NCBI GenBank assembly: GCA_021371855.1
Contig: JAJFVL010000061.1
Coordinates: 87,413 to 147,515, forward strand
Reading direction: 5' to 3'
DNA length: 60,103 nucleotides
Origin: Bacteroidales bacterium
GTDB lineage: Bacteria; Bacteroidota; Bacteroidia; Bacteroidales; VadinHA17
How positions within the stretch are numbered: the first letter of the stretch is position 1; each line of letters begins with the position of its first letter. The position numbers were made by a program, and so were the translations under genes. Shown here in pieces: positions 36,366 through 44,029 of the stretch. The notes beneath the pieces were generated by a model, which did no database searches, was not told where the DNA came from, and worked only from the letters and a program-made list of their open reading frames with translations.

Positions 36366-37832
36366 TCATACTTTCTGACTTTCCGTACCCCCTTTTTTGC
36401 TGAATAAAAATAACCCAATGCATGTCAGCAATCCGTTTACCAGAAGCATTTCAAATCCAAATTTATAACCTTTAAATAATTGCTGTGAATACACATTGAG
36501 GATATAGCATACAATAGGTGAAAGTATTGCGATATACGGAGTAACCTTGTCGTTTACCACTCTCTTTGTGAATAATCCGAAGGTAAAAAGACCAAGCAAA
36601 GGACCATAAGTATAACCAGCGATAGTAAAAATCTTATCAATAACAGCTTTATCTTTTAAGGCGCTGAATATAAGCACACTGATAAAAAACATGGTTGCGA
36701 TGCATAAATGTACGGTATACCTTATTTTGGTCTTTTCCTTTTCTGTTATACCCTCACGTTTGTCAAGTCCGAGAAAATCGATACTTACTATCGTAGTCAG
36801 CGAAGTCATAGCTCCATCGGCACTTGGAAATGCAGCCGAAATAAGACCTATAAAAAATACCACACCGGCCACAGTGCCAAGATATTTTAAAGCAATGGTC
36901 GGGAAAAGATCATCACTTGATGGCACAGTTATTCCGTTTTTCTGAGAAAAGATCAGCAAAATAGCGCCCAGAAACAGGAAAAGCAGATTAACAAAGACCA
37001 ATATAGCGCTAAAAGTAAACATGTTTTTCTGCGCTTCCTTAAGGTTTTTGCAACTGAGATTTTTCTGCATCATTTCCTGATCGAGCCCTGTCATTGCAAT
37101 TGTGATAAACACACCGCTGAAGAATTGTTTAAGGAAGAATCTTGGGTGGTGCCAATCCATAATAAACATTGTTGAATCAGGGCTGTCTTTCACCGTAGAA
37201 ACAAGTTTGAAGAAAGAAATGTCAAGGCTCTTGCTTATATATACCACTGTAAGAACAACTGCAAGCAACATACATGTGGTTTGAAGAGTGTCTGTCCATA
37301 TTATTGTCTTTATCCCTCCTTTCAGGGTATAAAGAATGATAAGAATAATGAAAATAAGCACATTCACCCAGAATGGAACACCCCAGGCATCGAAAACAAA
37401 AATCTGCAGAACATTAATTACCAAAAACATACGCAACGACGCACCAAGCGTTCTGGAGAGGATAAAAAAACCGGCTCCGGTTTTATATGATGCGTTCCCA
37501 AAGCGTTGGCCAAGATATGTATAGATAGAAGTCAGCTTCAGCCGGTAATACAATGGAAGTAAAACAAGAGCAATTGTAATATAACCGCAAAGGTTGCCTA
37601 AAACAACAACCATATAGCTGAACTGAGTATCTCCCACCCATCCCGGTAATGACATGAAAGTAACACCCGAGAGTGAAGCTCCTATCATTCCATAGGCAAC
37701 TACATACCATAGTGATGATTTATTACCTATGTAAAAAGACTGATTGTTGGCTTTTCTGGAAGTTATCCATGTGACCGAAAACAATAAAACAGTGTAAATA
37801 AGAAATATACCAAGTATTAATGTAGGCGACAT
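36366..37832 (-). CDS. Sodium:solute symporter (SSS family)
   Basis: This polytopic transporter is about 488 residues from the ATG at 37832 (MSPTLILGIFLIYTVLLF) with about 13 membrane helices. A longer frame to 37859 only adds a polar stretch. The SSS/SSF fold is shown by WYVVAYGMIGASLSGVTF, with the conserved Gly-Ala-Ser, YTLKGGIKTIIWTDTLQT and the helix GLISAAFPSADGAMTSL, which carries the Na+-site Ser residues. It couples Na+ import to uptake of an organic solute; the substrate (sugar, acid or sialic acid are family options) cannot be read. It diverges from recR. Confidence 0.9.
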   Translation of the reverse strand: MSPTLILGIFLIYTVLLFSVTWITSRKANNQSFYIGNKSSLWYVVAYGMIGASLSGVTFMSLPGWVGDTQFSYMVVVLGNLCGYITIALVLLPLYYRLKLTSIYTYLGQRFGNASYKTGAGFFILSRTLGASLRMFLVINVLQIFVFDAWGVPFWVNVLIFIILIILYTLKGGIKTIIWTDTLQTTCMLLAVVLTVVYISKSLDISFFKLVSTVKDSPDSTMFIMDWHHPRFFLKQFFSGVFITIAMTGLDQEMMQKNLSCKNLKEAQKNMFTFSAILVFVNLLFLFLGAILLIFSQKNGITVPSSDDLFPTIALKYLGTVAGVVFFIGLISAAFPSADGAMTSLTTIVSIDFLGLDKREGITEKEKTKIRYTVHLCIATMFFISVLIFSALKDKAVIDKIFTIAGYTYGPLLGLFTFGLFTKRVVNDKVTPYIAILSPIVCYILNVYSQQLFKGYKFGFEMLLVNGLLTCIGLFLFSKKGGTESQKV

Positions 37833-37922
37833 AATATTGTATCTTAATTTAATTTGCAAGAATACTAAAAAGAAAGCAAGACAAAAAATTCGATGACGGA
37901 TTATATCAATAGAAATTTGAAT

Positions 37923-37930
37923 TAATTTTG
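37923..37930 (+). promoter_or_regulatory. -7 promoter box for recR (TAATTTTG)
   Basis: TAATTTTG matches TAnnTTTG and lies 16 bases before the recR start at 37947. Confidence 0.5.
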
Positions 37931-37946
37931 TTTAAAAGTATTTTTT

Positions 37947-38561
37947 ATGAGTTTTACTGAATTTCCCTCCAGGTTGCTTGAAGATGCTGTTAATGAATTT
38001 GCATCACTCCCGGGTATAGGACGAAAGACAGCATTCAGACTGGTAATGAATCTGCTCAGAAGAGATTCAGAAGAAGTAAGAAGATTCGGCGAAAGTATAA
38101 TTAAGCTCCATGATGAGATCCATTATTGCAAGATATGCAATAATATATCCGATACTGAAATCTGTAACATCTGTTCAGATGATAAAAGAGAAAAATCTGT
38201 TATCTGTGTTGTGGAAAATATTCAGGATGTTATGGCTATTGAGAATACACGTCAATATAAAGGACAATATCATGTTCTTGGAGGCATAATTTCCCCTATT
38301 GACGGGATAGGTCCTTCCGATCTTAAAATTGATAACCTTGAAGAAAAAGTTAAAGAAGGAAACATCAAAGAGATAATTTTTGCATTGAGTACAACCATGG
38401 AAGGTGACACAACAAACTATTACCTGTTCAGAAGACTAAATAAATATAATGTTACCCTCACAACTCTGGCCAGGGGAGTTGCAATAGGCGATGAACTCGA
38501 ATATACTGACGAAATCACCCTGGGAAGGGCGATTAACAACAGAAACCCATACCAGCAATGA
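37947..38561 (+). CDS. recR: Recombination protein RecR
   Basis: RecR works with RecO and RecF to load RecA on gapped DNA. The protein is 204 residues, the normal length. A helix-hairpin-helix (FASLPGIGRKTAFRLVMNL) starts it, a C4 zinc finger follows (CKICNNISDTEICNICSD), then a Toprim domain (about 78-175) with ICVVENIQDVMAIENT and VLGGIISPIDGIGP. The last block TLARGVAIGDELEYTD is also conserved. A glycosyltransferase gene follows 32 bases later. Confidence 0.96.
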   Translation: MSFTEFPSRLLEDAVNEFASLPGIGRKTAFRLVMNLLRRDSEEVRRFGESIIKLHDEIHYCKICNNISDTEICNICSDDKREKSVICVVENIQDVMAIENTRQYKGQYHVLGGIISPIDGIGPSDLKIDNLEEKVKEGNIKEIIFALSTTMEGDTTNYYLFRRLNKYNVTLTTLARGVAIGDELEYTDEITLGRAINNRNPYQQ

Positions 38562-38593
38562 AAAAATCCTGCAAATTAAAAAACAGAATCTGA

Positions 38594-39469
38594 ATGGAAC
38601 TGTCTGTTATTATAGTCAGTTTCAATGTCAGCACTCTATTGAGACAATGCCTTCGTTCAGTAACCAAAGCCTCAAACAACATTGATTGTGAGATATTTGT
38701 TGTTGACAATAATTCCATTGATGATTCCTGCGCGATAGTTAAGCAGGAGTTCCCTGAAGTTATTCTTATTTGTAACAATATCAATTCAGGTTTCTCTGTT
38801 GCAAACAATCAGGCCATAAATAATGCAAAAGGAAAATTTGTATTACTTCTTAATCCCGATACCCTTGTGGAAGAGAATACATTCACAAAATGTATTAACT
38901 TCATGAATCAGCATCCCGATGCAGGAGCCTTGGGGGTAAGAATGGTCAATGGCAATGGAGAATTTCTTCCGGAATCAAAGAGGTCTTTACCGACACTTCC
39001 AACTGCATTCTTTAAAGTCTTTGGTTTCTCCTCCCTTTTTCGCGGATCAAGATTCTTCAATAGATATCATCTGCCGTATATAGGAAGCTTTGAAATATCA
39101 AAGATTGAGGTAATATCCGGTGCTTTCATGTTTATTCGTCGCGAAGCCCTTGATAAAACCGGACTTCTTGATGAAGATTTTTTCATATACGGGGAAGATA
39201 TAGATCTTAGTTACAGATTATTACAAGCTGGTTACAATAATTATTATTTTCCGGGGACCCAGATTATTCATTTTAAAGGCAAAAGTACTGCCAGAAACAA
39301 CTTTAACGATATCATGCATTTTTATAATGCCATGAGAATTTATGTCAGAAAACGATCGGAAGAAGGAAAAATAAAATTTCTCTACTTCCTGATAGCACCA
39401 GCTATTTATTTCAGACAGAGCTTGGCTGTTATAAATCGTTTTTTCAGGATTATCTTCCTTAAATATTGA
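38594..39469 (+). CDS. Glycosyltransferase family 2
   Basis: This 291-residue GT-A glycosyltransferase begins MELSVIIVSFNVSTLLRQCL. Other motifs are the nucleotide site VVDNNSIDDSC, the metal region LLLNPDTLVEENTF, GALGVRMVNGNG, and the acceptor-side block TGLLDEDFFIYGEDIDLSYR. It is of the rhamnosyltransferase/WbbL-like type used in surface glycan synthesis. It follows recR by 32 bases and could share its transcript. Its C-terminus is a short hydrophobic and basic helix (FLIAPAIYFRQSLAVINRFF), suggesting membrane association. It is not closely similar to the glycosyltransferase at 12394. Confidence 0.9.
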   Translation: MELSVIIVSFNVSTLLRQCLRSVTKASNNIDCEIFVVDNNSIDDSCAIVKQEFPEVILICNNINSGFSVANNQAINNAKGKFVLLLNPDTLVEENTFTKCINFMNQHPDAGALGVRMVNGNGEFLPESKRSLPTLPTAFFKVFGFSSLFRGSRFFNRYHLPYIGSFEISKIEVISGAFMFIRREALDKTGLLDEDFFIYGEDIDLSYRLLQAGYNNYYFPGTQIIHFKGKSTARNNFNDIMHFYNAMRIYVRKRSEEGKIKFLYFLIAPAIYFRQSLAVINRFFRIIFLKY

Positions 39470-39623
39470 TGGAGTTCTGGCAATAATTTTCAGCCCTGCA
39501 ATGTTTAAGTTGCACAATGACCATTAATATTAATAGAGATTCTGATTCACATCTTAAAATCGAAGTTTGGAAGAAAATTAGTGAAGTTTCGTAAAAAAGG
39601 ATAGTTACTAATTACCATTTTTT

Positions 39624-39644
39624 CTAATATTTCCTCTATATTAG
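39624..39644. other. Inverted repeat in the 273-base gap upstream of the PD40 trio
   Basis: CTAATAT (39624-39630) pairs with ATATTAG (39638-39644) around a 7-base spacer. A near-by ACTAAT (39607-39612) could pair with the same right arm. No T-run follows, so this may be an operator or an mRNA structure. I see no gene in 39470-39742; the only other feature is the -7 box at its end. Confidence 0.35.
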
Positions 39645-39727
39645 TAGCTTCGTATCAGAAAATTATATTCAATTTTTGAGGCTGGAAAGAAAGATATTCA
39701 TGCATGTTTATTAGCTATAATTCTGTT

Positions 39728-39735
39728 TAGATTTG
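39728..39735 (+). promoter_or_regulatory. -7 promoter box for the first PD40 gene (TAGATTTG)
   Basis: TAGATTTG matches TAnnTTTG and lies only 7 bases before the ATG at 39743, so the mRNA would have almost no leader. The -33 TTG is not clear. Confidence 0.55.
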
Positions 39736-39742
39736 TTGTAAT

Positions 39743-42589
39743 ATGATGAAAAGGTTATTTCTGTTATCGTGTCTGCTGATTATATTAATCAATGCTGATT
39801 TAATCGCCCAGTCGAAAGCTGAGTTAAAGAACAGTTTTTATTATGCCGAGAGTCGTATCTTATTTGAGGATTACAAAGAGTCTCTTCCGTCATATCTCAC
39901 ATTGTTAAAAGCTTATCCTGACAATTCAAATTTTAAATACAGGATAGGTCAGTGCTATATTAATACTCCTGGGGAGAAGGTAAAAGCTATTAGTTATCTG
40001 GAAGATGCCGTTAAGAATATTGATCCGGAATATAAGGAAGGAAGGTTCAGGGAAACCGGTGCGCCATATGATGCCTTATACTACCTGGCCAACGCATACA
40101 GAATTAACAATCAACTCGATAAGGCCGTCGAAACTTATGAACTTTTCAAAAAGAACCTTAATCCTGCTATATATGACACGACTATTGTGAATCTTCAGAT
40201 ACAATCATGCCTGAATGCTAAGGATCTTATGAAAATGCCTCTTTATATAAAAGAGAAAAATCTCGGTAATAATATCAATGCAGCAAGCTCTGAATTTAAT
40301 CCTGTTGTTTCAGATAATGAAGATATGCTTGTATTTTCAAAAAGTGAAGCATTTTATGATGCAATTCTTTACTCAAGAATGATCAATGGAAAATGGTCGA
40401 GCCCTGTTAATATGAATGAACTTCTGAAAGCCGACCGTGATTTTTTTCCAACCTCACTTTCCAATGATGGAAAAGAACTTTTTCTGTACAGTTCCGCTGA
40501 TTACGACGGAAACATCTATACAACCCGGTTAGTAAACGGAAGCTGGACTCCTTTGGTAAAACTTAATGATAATATTAATACAAAATACTGGGAATCGCAT
40601 GCGACAATTTCGCACGATGGGAAAAGTCTTTACTTTACTTCAAACAGAAAAGGAACTTATGGAGGACTGGATATATTTGTTTCCTTAAAAGACAGTACGG
40701 GAGACTGGGGACAACCTTCAAATCTCGGGCCTGTTATAAACTCCCCTTACAATGAGGAATCTCCTTTTCTTAGTAGAGATGATAAAACTTTATTCTTCAG
40801 TTCTAGAGGTCATTTTAATATGGGAGGATACGACATTTTTTATTCCAACAAACTCGATAACGGGCAATGGTCGGTTCCATTGAATGTTGGCTATCCGCTT
40901 AACTCAACTGACGATGATGTGTTTTTCAAACCTCTTAATGAAGGTTACGAAGGATATTTTTCCAAAGAAAGCCCAGATGGTTTCGGCAAACAGGATATTT
41001 ACAGGATTGAAATATTTTCCGAGAATCATCCCAGAAGGTTTTTTGTAAAAGGAATGGCTAAAGTTGATGAACTTATCAGCAATATTAACGACAGCGTAAA
41101 GATCAGTGCCCTGAATATCAAAAATCCCAACCAGACACTGGTTGTCTATTCCAATCCAAAAACCGGTGTATATGAGTTCGAACTGCCCCAGGGCAGTTAC
41201 AAGATCACCTATGAAAGTTCAGGAGCAGAAAAGATAATCAGAGACCTCGATCTCCCGCTTACAAATTCTTCCGACAGTTTTATTCTTCCAGGAGCGATCC
41301 TCCCGAAAATGGATTTTGTTGCTGATTTAAATGTCGGGAGTGAAAAATCCTTCTCAGTTGTAAGAGGGGATTCAATCCTTTTTCCGCTGAAAGCTGAGCC
41401 AAATTCAGTTCTTACGGCTGAGCATTGGGCTGGAGACTCATTGATATCTGTTGAACAATTCTTAATCACCAACCCCGATCTTAATTATAAAATGGCTCCT
41501 GCACCAGGGGATAATAAAGTTGTTTTTAAACTTACAGACAAATTTAACAATACTACATCAACAAATGTGTTCATCACAAGAGAAAAAGATTTTACAAAAC
41601 AACATCTTATCAGACCGGAGTATAGCCAGATAATATCTGACAAACAGATATCTGCATTCATTTCAATGCTTAAGAACCGTGCCAGCGATAAATTACTTGA
41701 AGTTATCAGTAATGCTGATACCGATAGTAAACAATTCAGGAAAGCCGATGATCTGATCTCTTATCTTAAGGGAGAAGCTGCAAAAAAGAATATTAATCCT
41801 GAAGAAATAGACAAGCTGGCACTGAAGGTGGCAGTGATGGATAATGTCCTTTCCCAGTCTGCAGTTGATCTGATGGCTAAATACACTGATGGCAATTTGA
41901 AAAAGAGTCTCACCGATCTTGACATTGAGAAATCCAATCTTCAAACATGGACCGTTCTTCAGGAATATGTATCGTCAAAGACTGGCAATGAAATCGGCCC
42001 TGAAGAGCTGAATAAAATTGCAACTGTAATCTTCAGTGATATTGATCCTTCAATTACGATCCTGAGAGACAAAATATTGGCATACAGTGAACATTCCGAA
42101 AATGGGAATATTCTACGACAATCAGTGACTGCTGCCGATCTCAATAATATTAAGATAAATTACGAATGGCTCAGGTCAGCTTGCAATGAATCTTTAAAAA
42201 AGGGGCTTACTCAAAACCAGTTAGCAGAAATGCTGGCTGTGATAAGTTCATTGCCTGAAACCGATGCTGTACAATTTCTTAAAGATCTTGTTAAATATTC
42301 TGAAGAACCGCTCACATCATCTTTGAAGGCAATTAATCTAAAGAAAGAAAATATCAAATCACCAAAAGATCTGATAATGTTTCTCATGACCAATAAAGTG
42401 ATATATCCGGAAGAAGATGTTTTCAAAAGTATTGCAAACTTGATTATCGGTAAAAACATACCTGCCGATACAATTACTTCACAGCTTATGTCCGGCAAAA
42501 ATAACAGGTTATGGATATTGTGGATTATTATCGGAGCAAGTCTTTTCATCTATGTAATGGTAAAAAGGAAAAAGAATAAAGAAAAATAG
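39743..42589 (+). CDS. PorE-like TPR/PD40 protein with helical repeats and C-terminal membrane anchor
   Basis: This is a 948-residue envelope protein. A signal peptide (MMKRLFLLSCLLIILINADL, cut near IAQ) is followed by TPR-like helices (about 25-165, FKYRIGQCYINTPGEKVKAI), a PD40/WD40-like propeller (about 180-420, with SHDGKSLYFTSNRKGTYGG and RDDKTLFFSSRGHFNMGG), a carboxypeptidase-regulatory-like beta domain (about 435-520) and a further beta domain (about 520-615). Four helical repeats of about 65-71 residues follow (starting near 647, 712, 780 and 851), then a C-terminal membrane helix (LWILWIIIGASLFIYVMV) and a basic tail. The first three domains are those of PorE, the T9SS peptidoglycan-binding component, but there is no OmpA-type domain. 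The helix should place the C-terminus in the inner membrane. Function is inferred, not shown. Confidence 0.75.
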   Translation: MMKRLFLLSCLLIILINADLIAQSKAELKNSFYYAESRILFEDYKESLPSYLTLLKAYPDNSNFKYRIGQCYINTPGEKVKAISYLEDAVKNIDPEYKEGRFRETGAPYDALYYLANAYRINNQLDKAVETYELFKKNLNPAIYDTTIVNLQIQSCLNAKDLMKMPLYIKEKNLGNNINAASSEFNPVVSDNEDMLVFSKSEAFYDAILYSRMINGKWSSPVNMNELLKADRDFFPTSLSNDGKELFLYSSADYDGNIYTTRLVNGSWTPLVKLNDNINTKYWESHATISHDGKSLYFTSNRKGTYGGLDIFVSLKDSTGDWGQPSNLGPVINSPYNEESPFLSRDDKTLFFSSRGHFNMGGYDIFYSNKLDNGQWSVPLNVGYPLNSTDDDVFFKPLNEGYEGYFSKESPDGFGKQDIYRIEIFSENHPRRFFVKGMAKVDELISNINDSVKISALNIKNPNQTLVVYSNPKTGVYEFELPQGSYKITYESSGAEKIIRDLDLPLTNSSDSFILPGAILPKMDFVADLNVGSEKSFSVVRGDSILFPLKAEPNSVLTAEHWAGDSLISVEQFLITNPDLNYKMAPAPGDNKVVFKLTDKFNNTTSTNVFITREKDFTKQHLIRPEYSQIISDKQISAFISMLKNRASDKLLEVISNADTDSKQFRKADDLISYLKGEAAKKNINPEEIDKLALKVAVMDNVLSQSAVDLMAKYTDGNLKKSLTDLDIEKSNLQTWTVLQEYVSSKTGNEIGPEELNKIATVIFSDIDPSITILRDKILAYSEHSENGNILRQSVTAADLNNIKINYEWLRSACNESLKKGLTQNQLAEMLAVISSLPETDAVQFLKDLVKYSEEPLTSSLKAINLKKENIKSPKDLIMFLMTNKVIYPEEDVFKSIANLIIGKNIPADTITSQLMSGKNNRLWILWIIIGASLFIYVMVKRKKNKEK

Positions 42590-42599
42590 ACCGAAAAAT

Positions 42600-42627
42600 A
42601 AATGGCCGGCAAAAGTCGGCCATTTTA
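42600..42627 (+). terminator. Intrinsic terminator after the first PD40 gene
   Basis: AAATGGCCG (42600-42608) pairs exactly with CGGCCATTT (42617-42625), followed by TTAATA and an A-rich stretch. It separates the first PD40 gene from the second, which has its own promoter. Confidence 0.8.
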
Positions 42628-42674
42628 ATAAAAAAATAAGTATGCGATAAATAATTCTTTGCGATTATTTTTAA

Positions 42675-42682
42675 TAAATTTG
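42675..42682 (+). promoter_or_regulatory. -7 promoter box for the second PD40 gene (TAAATTTG)
   Basis: TAAATTTG matches TAnnTTTG, 19 bases before the ATG at 42702. Confidence 0.55.
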
Positions 42683-42701
42683 TTTATCAAAACCGCTGAA
42701 T

Positions 42702-43976
42702 ATGAGCAAAAGAGCTATCTGTCTGTTTATTGTAGTTATTTTCACTATTCAAATTAATGCACAGGATAACAAAAATCTACAGGACACTTTTTTAGAAGCT
42801 GAATATTTTTTTTTGAATGAAGATTTTTCTGATGCTCTTAATTACTATTTAGAGTTATATGAAAAGCTGCCTGGTAATTCGAATCTGGCCTACCGTATTG
42901 GAGTTTGCTACCTGAATATCGATGGAAAAAAGAATCTTGCCATCGACTATCTGGAGACTGCTTCAAAGAACATATCAGCAAAACATAAAGAAGGAACTAT
43001 TAATGAGCTGGCCGCACCATATGACGCATTATATGAGCTCGCCAGAGCATACCATATAAATTTCATGTTCGATAAAGCAAAGGAAACTTTTATAAAATAT
43101 TCCGGGACTCTTCTTCCTGACGACCATGAAAACAAGGATTTCATTCAGCATGAAATACAGGTATGCGATATGGCTAAAGAATTAATCGCGAAGCCGGTTT
43201 CTTTTTCTGAAGAGAATATCGGAGGGCTGTTTAATGATGAAAAAGCTAATTTCAATCCTGTTATTTCAGCCGATGGCAAATCATTCGCTTATATGGTTTC
43301 ACTTAAATTCTATGATGCCATAATGTTTTCCAGACTTGTCGATGGAAAATGGACTCCTCCTGTCAACGTTACTCCGGAAATTCAATCTGATGGAGATGTC
43401 TACATTTCATGTCTTTCATCTGACGGTAAATTATTGTTTCTGTCAAGAGATGATAATTACAATAGCGATATTTATGTCAGTTCATTTGATGGTAATAGTT
43501 GGACAAAGGCTGTCAAACTAAACAAAAACATCAACACTAAATACTGGGAATCACATGGTTTTATTTCTGAAGATGGCAATCAGATTATTTTTGCCTCAGA
43601 TAAACCGGACGGTTTTGGAGGTCTTGATCTTTATCTGTCACACAAAGTAAATGGCGACTGGGGTCCTGCAATAAATCTTGGGCCTGAAATAAACACTCCG
43701 TTGAACGAGGACCGGCCATTCCTTATCAATAACGGTAATACCTTGTTTTTTAGTTCACAAGGACATGAAAATATCGGAGGATATGATATATTCAGATCAG
43801 ATAAACAATCAAATGGCTTATGGAGTAAACCTGAAAATCTGGGCTATCCGATCAATACTCCTGACGATAACATATTCTTTATGCCAATCAGTGATGGAAA
43901 ATCGGGGTACTATTCAATGGTTAAGGCTCATGGAGGTTTTGGGAAAGAAGATATTTACAAGATCAAACTAAAATAA
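42702..43976 (+). CDS. PorE-like TPR/PD40 protein without anchor
   Basis: This 424-residue paralogue of its neighbours has a signal peptide (MSKRAICLFIVVIFTIQINA, cut near QDN). It then has the same TPR-like part (about 20-165, LAYRIGVCYLNIDGKKNLAI, APYDALYELARAYHI) and the same PD40 propeller (about 175-420, ISEDGNQIIFASDKPDGFGG, NNGNTLFFSSQGHENIGG). It stops at the end of the propeller (EDIYKIKLK): no CRD, SPOR, OmpA or membrane helix. It has no lipobox. It may therefore be a soluble periplasmic partner of its anchored siblings. A direct role in T9SS is possible but not shown. Confidence 0.78.
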   Translation: MSKRAICLFIVVIFTIQINAQDNKNLQDTFLEAEYFFLNEDFSDALNYYLELYEKLPGNSNLAYRIGVCYLNIDGKKNLAIDYLETASKNISAKHKEGTINELAAPYDALYELARAYHINFMFDKAKETFIKYSGTLLPDDHENKDFIQHEIQVCDMAKELIAKPVSFSEENIGGLFNDEKANFNPVISADGKSFAYMVSLKFYDAIMFSRLVDGKWTPPVNVTPEIQSDGDVYISCLSSDGKLLFLSRDDNYNSDIYVSSFDGNSWTKAVKLNKNINTKYWESHGFISEDGNQIIFASDKPDGFGGLDLYLSHKVNGDWGPAINLGPEINTPLNEDRPFLINNGNTLFFSSQGHENIGGYDIFRSDKQSNGLWSKPENLGYPINTPDDNIFFMPISDGKSGYYSMVKAHGGFGKEDIYKIKLK

Positions 43977-44016
43977 AAAGCCATTTATCAATTAGCTAAC
44001 AATATTAAAAATTTAT

Positions 44017-44024
44017 TACATTTG
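44017..44024 (+). promoter_or_regulatory. -7 promoter box for the third PD40 gene (TACATTTG)
   Basis: TACATTTG matches TAnnTTTG and ends 5 bases before the ATG at 44030, implying an almost leaderless mRNA like that of the first gene of the trio. Confidence 0.55.
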
Positions 44025-44029
44025 TTCTG

